Of a stretch of DNA of 64,000 bases, positions 43,206 through 51,600 are shown piece by piece. This stretch comes from Lysobacter sp. CFH 32150. GTDB lineage: Bacteria > Pseudomonadota > Gammaproteobacteria > Xanthomonadales > Xanthomonadaceae. Below the pieces are notes generated by a model. The model searched no databases. It saw nothing but the letters and a program-made list of their open reading frames with translations, and was not told the DNA's origin. Location: assembly GCF_022758295.1 (NCBI RefSeq), contig NZ_JALDWJ010000003.1, forward strand, positions 1-64,000. Reading direction: 5' to 3'. Numbering within the stretch: the first letter of the stretch is position 1; each line of letters starts with the position of its first letter. The position numbers were made by a program, and so were the translations under genes.

Positions 43206-44968
43206 GCGCTGTGGAGGTCGAGACACCGCAGGGAGCCGCACGCCGACTGGCCGCATCTGCCATCCGTGACGGGTTCCAGCCCGCCGCGCTGCACTGCTAC
43301 TGCGACGTCCAGGGCCGGCCGCTTTTTTGGCGCATCCGAGCCAAGCATCCCGACGGCCGGAAATGGATGCGGCCCATGCGGTTCGATGGTGCTGGCTATT
43401 CCATCGGTGAACCTGCGGCCCCAGCCGAGGGAAAGCCGCTTTATCGATTGCCGGAGTTGCTGGCGGACCCTACGGCGCTGGTCTGGATTGTCGAGGGTGA
43501 AGCATGCGTCGACGCGCTGGCAAAGCTAGGGCTAGTCGCCACGACAAGCGGAGGCGAGAGCAGTACAAACGTGGCGGATTGGTCGCCATTGCGTGGCCGC
43601 AGCGCGCGGCTATGGCCGGACAATGATGCAGCAGGGGCGAGGTATGCCGACGCTGTGGCCGCTGTCCTGAAGCCGCTAGGTTGCGACCTGCGCCGCTTGA
43701 ACGTGACCGCGTTAAACCTGCACGAAAAAGGCGACGCCGTGGACTGGATTGCAACGCATCCGGACGCGACCGCCGCCGAGGTCGAGGCTCTGCCGCTTGA
43801 AAAGCAATCAAAGATTCAAACGCCAGAAAACGGCCCCCGCGTGATCCTGCGGCGTGGCAGCGACGTGCAACCCGTTGCAGTGGATTGGTTGTGGCCGGGC
43901 TGGTTGGCAGCCGGAAAGCTGCACCTGATCGGCGGCGCCCCGGGCACCGGCAAAACGACCATCGCATCCGCGCTAGCGGCTACTGTCACGATGGGCGGAC
44001 GCTGGCCGGACGGTTCACGCGCGGAAGCCGGAAGCGTGGTGATCTGGTCTGGCGAGGATGATCATGCCGACACGTTGAACCCGAGGTTGCGCGCTGCGGG
44101 CGCGAACATGCAGCGGGTCCATGTTGTCGAGGGCATTGACGAAGCCGGGCGACGCTATCCGTTCGATCCGGCACAGGATATGGACGCGCTGAGGGAGGCG
44201 CTGCACGCGCTGCCGGACGTGCGGCTAATCGTGGTTGATCCCGTTGTGTCTGCCGTGGCGGGCGACTCTCACAAAAACGCCGAGGTCCGGCGCGGGTTGC
44301 AACCGCTGGTAGACCTGGCCGGGGAGCTTCGCTGCGCCCTATTGGGCGTGACGCATTTCAGCAAGGGCACGGCGGGCCGGGACCCGGTGGAGCGCATCAC
44401 GGGATCGCTCGCGTTCGCTGCACTGGCGCGGCTGGTGATGGTGACGGCCAAGCAAGAGGCGGAAGGCGACCGACCAGAGCGGCGGGTGATGCTGCGGGCG
44501 AAGTCGAACATCGGCCCCGATGGCGGCGGCTTCGTCTATGACCTGCAACAAAGCGAGCTCGACGACTTCCCTGGAGTGACCGCATCGCGGGTGCTGTGGG
44601 GTGAATCCGTCACCGGCAGCGCGCGCGAGTTGTTGGCCGAAGCCGAGGCCGTAGACGGTGAGCGAAGCGCGACGGACGAGGCCGCTGATTGGCTGCGCTA
44701 CACGTTGGAAGCCGAGCCGATGGCTGCGGGTGAAGTGCTGAAGCTCGCCAAACTGTCGGGCATTTCCGACAAGGCACTCCGCACTGCCCGCGAGCGAATC
44801 GGGATCAAGCCCAAGCGTTCCGGTTTCGGTCGCGGTAGCAGCGTGATATGGGCGTTGCCACCCATAGATGCCCAACCCGCCCATACATGCCCACTAAAAG
44901 AGAGGGCATCTATGGAGGAAAAGGGCATCTATGGGAACGATGAAGGCGTGGAGGTCATCGAGCTATGA
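43202..44968 (+). CDS. Toprim primase / RepA-like AAA helicase fusion
   Basis: Protein of 588 aa. The N-terminal Toprim region has WIVEGEACVDALAKLGL and an acidic LWPDNDAAGARYA. The RepA/DnaB-like ATPase part has Walker A GGAPGTGKTT (about 246-255), Walker B LIVVDPVVSA, and a Gln/His sensor (LLGVTHFSKG). The C-terminus has an HTH-like KLAKLSGISDKALRTARERI. It is probably the element's replication protein, with the separate CHC2 protein supplying the primase zinc domain. Confidence 0.88.
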   Translation: MSAVEVETPQGAARRLAASAIRDGFQPAALHCYCDVQGRPLFWRIRAKHPDGRKWMRPMRFDGAGYSIGEPAAPAEGKPLYRLPELLADPTALVWIVEGEACVDALAKLGLVATTSGGESSTNVADWSPLRGRSARLWPDNDAAGARYADAVAAVLKPLGCDLRRLNVTALNLHEKGDAVDWIATHPDATAAEVEALPLEKQSKIQTPENGPRVILRRGSDVQPVAVDWLWPGWLAAGKLHLIGGAPGTGKTTIASALAATVTMGGRWPDGSRAEAGSVVIWSGEDDHADTLNPRLRAAGANMQRVHVVEGIDEAGRRYPFDPAQDMDALREALHALPDVRLIVVDPVVSAVAGDSHKNAEVRRGLQPLVDLAGELRCALLGVTHFSKGTAGRDPVERITGSLAFAALARLVMVTAKQEAEGDRPERRVMLRAKSNIGPDGGGFVYDLQQSELDDFPGVTASRVLWGESVTGSARELLAEAEAVDGERSATDEAADWLRYTLEAEPMAAGEVLKLAKLSGISDKALRTARERIGIKPKRSGFGRGSSVIWALPPIDAQPAHTCPLKERASMEEKGIYGNDEGVEVIEL

Positions 44969-45453
44969 CCACTGCTGCTTTGCTAGCCGAGCTTCACGAC
45001 ACAGGAATCCGCCTGTCCGTTCATGGCGTCGGACTGCGAATCGAAGCCAAGCCCGGCACCTTGTCCGCCGACCTGCGCGAGAGACTGGCCGCCGCGAAGC
45101 CGGAGCTAGTCGCGCTGCTGCAATCTAATCTGCGGACACGCTTGCTGCTCCTGGCCGACGCAGAAGGGCTCCCGGCCGTCATTGCGGCCGATCTGCACGC
45201 TGACGACGTGAGCGCCTGCCGCGGGCTGCAGGATGCCACGCTACGGACTTACCTACGCGCCTTGCAACGGTCCGCGCACATGGACAAGGGGAACGTCCCC
45301 GAAGGCTATACGCAAGCCGCGCACTGCGACGGCTGCGGTCCGGTCTGGTTGTGGCCCGAGTCGCCGCCACGGATTACAGCTTGCCCGTGGTGTTTTCGCC
45401 GCAAGGCCGGACGGTCAATTCCGCGGCCTGGAGAACGGCCATGCGCTATCTAA
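44965..45453 (+). CDS. Island protein with TubC-N-like domain and zinc Cys pairs
   Basis: Protein of 162 aa. The N-terminal 55 residues (ALLAELHDTGIRLSVHGVGL, then DLRERLAAAKPELVALL) match the TubC_N docking fold seen in small island proteins. The C-terminus has CDGCG and CPWC, a likely zinc ribbon. It overlaps its upstream neighbour by 4 bases. Function unknown; position suggests replication or regulation. Confidence 0.75.
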   Translation: MTTAALLAELHDTGIRLSVHGVGLRIEAKPGTLSADLRERLAAAKPELVALLQSNLRTRLLLLADAEGLPAVIAADLHADDVSACRGLQDATLRTYLRALQRSAHMDKGNVPEGYTQAAHCDGCGPVWLWPESPPRITACPWCFRRKAGRSIPRPGERPCAI

Positions 45454-46022
45454 GCAAGGACCGAGAGCACCTGGCCCACCTGCAACGGCAACGGCGCGCA
45501 CGGATGACCCGCATCGACTACATGCCGAGCGCGACAGCGTTGGCGGTCATCGCGGCCAAGCGGGCGCAGCAGCGGCCGGGATCGGTGGCGGCGACTAAGA
45601 GCGCAGTGATCGATGCCATCGTCACCGAATGGGTGGAGCTAGCTGGAATTAAAAAACTGAGGAAAAAAGGGTCCAGCCCACCGGAATTAATGCAGCCATC
45701 GCGCCCGCGCGCGCGGGCGAATGAGTCCGGGGTGGCGGTGCCGGAATTATCTGACCCAATACGCGCGCCCGCGTATGACTTCGGTGCCGACCTGCCGACT
45801 TGGACCGAAACATGGCTCGCTGCTAACAGGGCGAAACAGACGAGTCGGCGCGTGATCTGCGGCGCGCGTCGTCACCGTGACGGGCAACCCTGCCGGGCAA
45901 AGAGCGAGCCGGGCAAGCGCCGTTGTAAGTGGCACGGAGGATGCAGTACTGGGCCGCGCACGGTGGATGGTAAGACTAGGGCATTGGCGAACTTGAAACA
46001 GAATCGACAGTCTGCCGACTAA
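45441..46022 (+). CDS. HGG-motif island protein
   Basis: Protein of 193 aa that ends with CGARRHRDGQPC, then CKWHGGCSTGPRTVDG: Cys/His spacing fits a zinc-binding knuckle. This HGGxSTGPRT family is common in phages and islands; function is not known. It overlaps the upstream gene. A broken second copy of its RHRDGQPC part lies at 48362-48463, downstream of the cargo. Confidence 0.75.
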   Translation: MRYLSKDREHLAHLQRQRRARMTRIDYMPSATALAVIAAKRAQQRPGSVAATKSAVIDAIVTEWVELAGIKKLRKKGSSPPELMQPSRPRARANESGVAVPELSDPIRAPAYDFGADLPTWTETWLAANRAKQTSRRVICGARRHRDGQPCRAKSEPGKRRCKWHGGCSTGPRTVDGKTRALANLKQNRQSAD

Positions 46023-46780
46023 GGAGTTTTGCAGGGCCATGCGCCGGCAGTGACCGCCATCAGGAATGGCATCCGGTCCATGTGCTCAAACTCGGGCATC
46101 TTCTTCATGCGGTCCTCGATGAGGCGGGCGATCTGCGGCGTCGATACCCCAGTCGGAATACATGCGTTTAGCGACTTGGGCGCCTGCCTGCCTGCTGAAA
46201 TCCCTTGGATGAACCCTTCGATATAGCCGTAGCAAATTCCCGCGGTGATCAATCGCTCGCTTTGCCTATTGCTTCCGAACTTGGTATCCGCAGTACCGTC
46301 GAGGATTGCGTTAGCAACAGCGCAACCATCGGCGAGACTCTTTGCGGTGCGTGCGTCATCGGGCGCACTTACAACACCCACATATCGTTCTGGTTGTGCC
46401 GTAGGCGGAACGATTGCTTCAGAAGTTTGCGAACGGGCCGCTTGGGCCTGAGCTTCAAGCAAAGCCATCCTGGCTTGGTGCTCTTCTCGCTCGATCCGCT
46501 GTCGCTGTCCCTCGGCCATGCCTCGTTGGAAGCTGCCTGCAATGTCCGGGTGTTGTATCTGTGGGGTGACAGGTTGCGCCCTGATTTGCGCCGGTGCCGG
46601 TGCTTGGTTATTCGGTCCGCACATGCCGCCCAACGATCGGGCCGCGGTCTGGCAGCTTTGCACGTCGAAATAGAAGCATTGCGGCGGCCCACTGCTGTAG
46701 ACGCAAAATGGCGCCGCCATCTGCGCTACTGCGGGCCCACTCAGTAGCGCAAGAATCAATCCTCCCAGCGTCCTGTTCAT
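46019..46780 (-). CDS. Exported Rap1a/Tai-like protein
   Basis: Protein of 253 aa. The signal peptide ends AVAQ. A Cys-rich N-terminal part, a Gln/Glu/Arg coiled coil (about 85-118), then a C-terminal Rap1a/Tai-like domain: DGCAVANAILDG, GICYGYIEGFIQG, CIPTGVSTPQIARLIEDRM and FLMAVTAGAWPC, with conserved Cys. Rap1a proteins are periplasmic immunity proteins against type VI effectors, but this domain also occurs in general exported proteins. Its stop overlaps the convergent stop at 46022. Confidence 0.72.
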   Translation of the reverse strand: MNRTLGGLILALLSGPAVAQMAAPFCVYSSGPPQCFYFDVQSCQTAARSLGGMCGPNNQAPAPAQIRAQPVTPQIQHPDIAGSFQRGMAEGQRQRIEREEHQARMALLEAQAQAARSQTSEAIVPPTAQPERYVGVVSAPDDARTAKSLADGCAVANAILDGTADTKFGSNRQSERLITAGICYGYIEGFIQGISAGRQAPKSLNACIPTGVSTPQIARLIEDRMKKMPEFEHMDRMPFLMAVTAGAWPCKTP

Positions 46781-47013
46781 GACGGCCCCCTATGAGTTAC
46801 AAACTCAGAGCAGCTTAGGCGCAAATCTGCCCCCGCCGTGTCTCATCTGTAAGCGAGACTGGGGCTCGGCCCGCCCATGGCCGCAACTAAAGCCGCAGAG
46901 CGAAAAACCCGGTGGCCATTTTGGGGCTATGGCTTTGGTGACTGGAATTGGCCTTTCGCCCTTCCGGGATGCGTTATACATAGCGCCAGGGGAAGGAGTC
47001 CGCCGGGGGACGA

Positions 47014-47805
47014 TTGAAGCGCCAGCAGATCGCGTGGGCCTACGCGTGGCTTGGATACCTAAGGGCGGCGACACTGACCCTGAGCGGCGTCGTCGCCGCG
47101 ATGACAAAGGCGCAGCCCAAAGAGATTGAGACCCACGTCGGCCCACTCGTGGCCGAGATCGTCGTGTCCGTTCAATCATGGGCGTGGTTCTACGTTCCCT
47201 TGCTTCTGGTTCTAGCATGGCTCCTTGGCCAACTGCGACAACGCATTGGCGATCCGGTTGTGTGGAAAGAACTTCACGAGCTAATCACGTTCTATAGGAA
47301 CAAGGTTTTCTCCGACGTTGGATCAGGCGTGCAATTTCATCGACGAGTCACACTCTTTAAACACGTCGGCTTCGCTTTCGTTAGGTGGTCTTGGCCCTGG
47401 AACAACTGGCTAATTCCGATCGTGCGCTCCGGACACACCACGCAGGACTGCACGACGAGATTTCGGATCGGAAAGAAGGGCAGCACACCCGAAGGGGTCG
47501 CCGGCCTGGCTTGGGTAAGTGACGACACAGTTCATATTGAACAACTGCCAGACATGCTGTCCTCGACTTGTTCCGACGCTGACCGTGAGGCCTATGCGGA
47601 AGCTACAGGTATGACCGTCCAGCAGATCCAGGCAAAGCCTCCGCAAGGCCGATCGTTCTTCGCGATCCGGGTGGAGATCAAAGGGCAGCCATGGGGCGTG
47701 CTCGTGGTCGACAGCCGGCAACCCACCATCCACGCTAATCGTGCTAGAAACCAATACAAGCCGCCGTTCATGACGTTGCTTAACAATCTCCTTCAGAGGA
47801 TATGA
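47014..47805 (+). CDS. Two-TM GAF-domain membrane protein
   Basis: Protein of 263 aa. TTG start at 47014 with GGGGGA upstream. Two membrane helices (about 14-32 and 58-76) are followed by a cytosolic GAF-like domain of about 165 aa: STPEGVAGLAWVSDD, HIEQLPDML, and FFAIRVEIKGQPWGVLVVDS. The helices suggest an oligomeric pore or sensor controlled by a ligand bound to GAF. No catalytic residues are seen. It overlaps the next gene by 4 bases. The module occupies a cargo slot in the island. Confidence 0.72.
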   Translation: MKRQQIAWAYAWLGYLRAATLTLSGVVAAMTKAQPKEIETHVGPLVAEIVVSVQSWAWFYVPLLLVLAWLLGQLRQRIGDPVVWKELHELITFYRNKVFSDVGSGVQFHRRVTLFKHVGFAFVRWSWPWNNWLIPIVRSGHTTQDCTTRFRIGKKGSTPEGVAGLAWVSDDTVHIEQLPDMLSSTCSDADREAYAEATGMTVQQIQAKPPQGRSFFAIRVEIKGQPWGVLVVDSRQPTIHANRARNQYKPPFMTLLNNLLQRI

Positions 47806-48281
47806 CGATGACTTCCCTGGTCCCCGAGTGGATCGAAGTAGACGAGAGCCGCTACGACAAGGAAGTTGAGCAGAAGAAACCGCGCGGCATTGTTGTTAGC
47901 CTCAGCGTTTCCCCTCATGAGGTCCCGCAGCTTGTGCGCGGGCAGTACGACTCCGAACGAAAGCGATTCATAATCGAGTTTCGTTACCTCGACGACGAGT
48001 CAACGCACTCTGTTCGGATCGATGAACACACTCACGCTCACGTCGGGAAGCGGAGTAATCGGATCTATTCAATTGAGATCGATGTCGAATCCCTAAACGT
48101 CGGTGCTGTTGCATGGAGAGTCGAGGTCGACAAGGCCATTAGAGACTTGGCCGCTCCGTACCGTACAAGACACGCGAAGCCTAGCCATTACGAGATGGCC
48201 AAGAAGGTAGTCAGCGATTACTGGGGCAGGCTGTCGAGCCTCACAGACAATGTCGGCGCGCAGTTAGCAGCCCCTCGCTGA
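47802..48281 (+). CDS. Unrecognised cytosolic partner of the 2TM-GAF protein
   Basis: Protein of 159 aa with no signal peptide or membrane segment. It is beta-rich (GIVVSLSVSPHEVPQLVRGQ, then FIIEFRYLDDESTHSVRIDE), with a helical C-terminus (PSHYEMAKKVVSDYWGRLSS). A HTHAHVG stretch in the middle could bind a metal, but I see no complete site. Start overlaps the upstream stop (ATGA) with AGAGGA upstream, so it is made with the 2TM-GAF protein. It is followed by a good terminator, closing a two-gene unit. Confidence 0.65.
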   Translation: MTMTSLVPEWIEVDESRYDKEVEQKKPRGIVVSLSVSPHEVPQLVRGQYDSERKRFIIEFRYLDDESTHSVRIDEHTHAHVGKRSNRIYSIEIDVESLNVGAVAWRVEVDKAIRDLAAPYRTRHAKPSHYEMAKKVVSDYWGRLSSLTDNVGAQLAAPR

Positions 48282-48292
48282 ACATCGAAAGG

Positions 48293-48312
48293 GCCCGCCT
48301 AGCGGGCTTTTT
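48293..48312 (+). terminator. Intrinsic terminator of the 2TM-GAF module
   Basis: GCCCGC (48293-48298), CTA loop, GCGGGC (48302-48307), then TTTTT to 48312. Confidence 0.8.
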
Positions 48313-48361
48313 GTTTGGGACAATTCGGTCAATAAGAGCGCACCCATCCTTCGGAGTGAGC

Positions 48362-48463
48362 CGACACCGTGACGGACAACCGTGCCAGGCAAAGGGCGAG
48401 TCGGAAGCGGCGTCGCTCACGGATGAGCTGGGCAGTCCGTTCGAGGAGCTCTTGGAGCCCTGA
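48362..48463 (+). pseudogene. Fragment of an HGG-family gene
   Basis: In frame it reads RHRDGQPCQAKGESEAAS and continues to a stop at 48461, with no start. It matches the RHRDGQPCRAKSEPGK part of the intact protein at 45441-46022 at protein and DNA level. It marks an old duplication or exchange point around the cargo region. Confidence 0.65.
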
Positions 48464-48614
48464 ACTTTGCAGCAGTGTCAAGACTTAGGCCGGCGAACAT
48501 GCTGTTCGGCTGACGAAACAAGCGAAAATCTGAAATTCCCCTTTGCCTAGCCAATACAATGCCACTTGGTATTGGGGGCCCAACCGTGGCCCCTACCGGC
48601 ACGGGGAGTTGGGA

Positions 48615-51600
48615 ATGTCGTTTTGGAAATCAGGGCCACTGCTGGCCCTGTCTTTGGTCGCGGCCGCGTCGATCGACGTACAAGCTGCTGAGGTTTCACC
48701 TGACACTGAGTATGCGCGACGGATCAAGGTCTACGAGACCGTGCAACCGCATGGTGAAACGCCCTTCGGCGAACAGGTCAACCTCTATACGGGTGATTTG
48801 ACCTTCAAGCAGACGGACATCGTTCTCGAAGGCACCGGCCCCACGATTTCCCTCGTTCGAGAGGTCGCATCGTCTCAAACCCGTGAAGCCATCCAACGTC
48901 CCATGGTCATGGGCAATTGGATGCTGTCGATCCCGCGTATTGAAACGATGACTAGCGCGCCGCTGGAGGCCTATAGCATTGGCCAACCCGGCGAGAATTG
49001 GGTAGTTAGCTCCTCAGGTGACCCAAATCGATATGCGCGATGCAGTCATTTCGATGTGCCCTACAGCGATCGAGGGGTCGAAGCCGTGTGGTGGAACGGC
49101 ATCGAGTTGGTGACCGAAAGCGGCGGGCGCCAGCCGATTTTGCAGCGTTCAGTGCAGAACACGCTGATGCCGACGATGACCAACGCAGGCGGCAATCCGA
49201 TTGCCTTCCCGGCGGTCACTCAGCAGAACTGGCAGATCGGCTGCTTGAGCAGCACCAGCAACGGCAACAACATCAACAATACCAGCGAGGTGGGCGAAGC
49301 CTTTTTCGTCGTCTCACCGGACGGCACGAAGTATTGGTTCGACTACCTTGTTGGCGAGCGTGCTGACACGATTTATGAGATCGATCACTATTCCGGTACG
49401 CGCCTAAAGCAACCGCGCATGCTCGCAACGATGTACGTCTCGCGCATCGAAGACCGCTTTGGCAATTCGCTGATCTATCAGTATTCCGGCGACAAGCTCA
49501 CTGCGATCACAGCGAGCGATGGCCGAAGTGTTGAGATTGCTTGGCGGACCGATGCCCGCTTGATCGATCGGATCACGGTGCAACCTGCGCTCAGCAATCC
49601 GCGCGTCTGGCGCTATGAGTACAGCACCATTGCACCGACCTACGCGGTGCTGTCTGCCGTGGTGCTTCCGGACGACTCCCGTTGGAGCTTCCTGTCGGGG
49701 CTGACGGGGCAGGGGCAAGCCCTCACTGATAAAGATCTCAATAAGTGCGAGACCCGCACGCGACCGAATACGGCTGGGGGGACGGTCATGACCATCACCC
49801 ATCCCAGCGGCTTGATAGGCAAATTTACCGTCGGCACAACTTGGCATGCCCGCAGTTATGTCGACAGCTATTGCCATACGTCCCAGGTTGGGCAAGACAT
49901 TTTCGATCCCTACGAAGACATTCCACCGCTGTTCGGCACCGTCTCGCTGACCCGAAAGGAGTTCTCCGGTCCAGGTTTGCCCGTTCAAGCGTGGACCTAC
50001 ACCTATCCCACCGCAGAAGGCAGCACATCACTTGATCCCTGCGCCTCAGCAGGAACCTGTCCTGACACCAAATGGGTCGATGTCGTCGATCCCGACGGTA
50101 ACCTCACGCGCTACGCCCACAGTAATCGTTGGGGCGTGACGGAAGGCAAGCTGCTCAAGACCGAGTTCTATCAGGGCACCTCGACGCTGCTGCGCAGTGA
50201 GAGCCTTGAGTACGCGCTATTCAACCAGGGCCCGTATCCGAGTTCACTCGGCAACGCCATGACGGACTACCACTCCAATAGCGGTAAGGATTCGGTTTGG
50301 ACGCCGACCAAGAAGCGCCTCATCACACAGCAAGGCACGACTTTCACCTGGCAAGCCAATAGTTTCGACGAGTTCGCTGCCCCGCTCAGCGTGACGCGGT
50401 CGAGTTCATTGGGTTACAGCAACACCGACGTCACCGACTATGAAAACAACGTCGGCAAATGGGTGATCGGACAGGTCAAGAAGCTCACCACGAATGGTAT
50501 CGAGGTGTCGCGTACCGATTACCACGCCGTCACTGCATTGCCGACGGCCAACTACGGCTTTAACAAACTGCAGAACACCCTGGCCTATTACACCAATGGC
50601 ACACTGCGACAGGTAACGGACGGTCGAAACAACACGATCACACTGTCGGGCTGGAAGCGCGGCATTCCGCAGCTCATCCAGTATCCCGCTACGCCGGATC
50701 AGCCCACCGCCGTCAGCAAATCGGCGCAAGTCAACGACAACGGCTGGATCGACTGGGTCCAGGACGAGAACAAGTACAGAACCTGCTATGGCTTTGATGA
50801 CATGGGCGGGCTGACCAGCATCACCCATCCGTCCGAAACCCAGCTCGAGGTGTGCGACACCAGTAAATGGGTCGCGACTACCCGCACCTTTGAGCCAGTC
50901 GGAGCAACCGAGTACGGCATCCCCACGGGTCACTGGAAGCAAACAGTCAGTACAGGCAATGGCCAGCAGGTTACTTACTACGACGCGATGTGGCGTCCAT
51001 TGGTCAGTGAGCGTTATGACGCAGGCAATGTCGCGGCGACCCGAAGTGTGAGCGTCACTCGCTATGACGCCAACGGCCGCTCAGCTTTCCAGTCCTATCC
51101 GCTCGCATCACTGAGCGACTACGCCACGGTCACCCAAGGCAACCGTACCTTCTACGACGCCCTCGACCGCGTCATGCGGGTCGAACAGGATTCCGAACTT
51201 GGCGTCCTGGCTTCCACGACCGAGTACCTGACCGGCTTCCAGACCAAGACGACTAACCCGCGCAATCAGGCTGTCACCACGTCGTACTACGCCTACGACC
51301 AGCCGACACAGGACTTGCCTAAGGTCATGCTCTTGCCGGAAGGCGCGCGCACGCAGGTTTACCGTGATGCGTTCGGTAAACCGACCACGCTGGTGCGGAG
51401 CAATGCCGACAGCTCTGTATGGAACGGCCGCTACTACGTCTATGACGCCAACCAGCAACTTTGCAAGCGCGTCGAGCTGGAGACGGGCACGACGGCCATG
51501 GGCTATGACGCGGCCGGCAACCTCGCCTGGTCTGCCGCCGGGCTGCCATGGTCCAGCACCACCGATTGCACCATTGATACCACTGGGCGCCGTGTCGACC

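Noticed and set aside
48543-48614. Longer RHS start
   Set aside because: The ATG at 48615 has a GGAG site and begins a proper signal peptide; upstream residues (Tyr/Trp/Pro-rich) do not.
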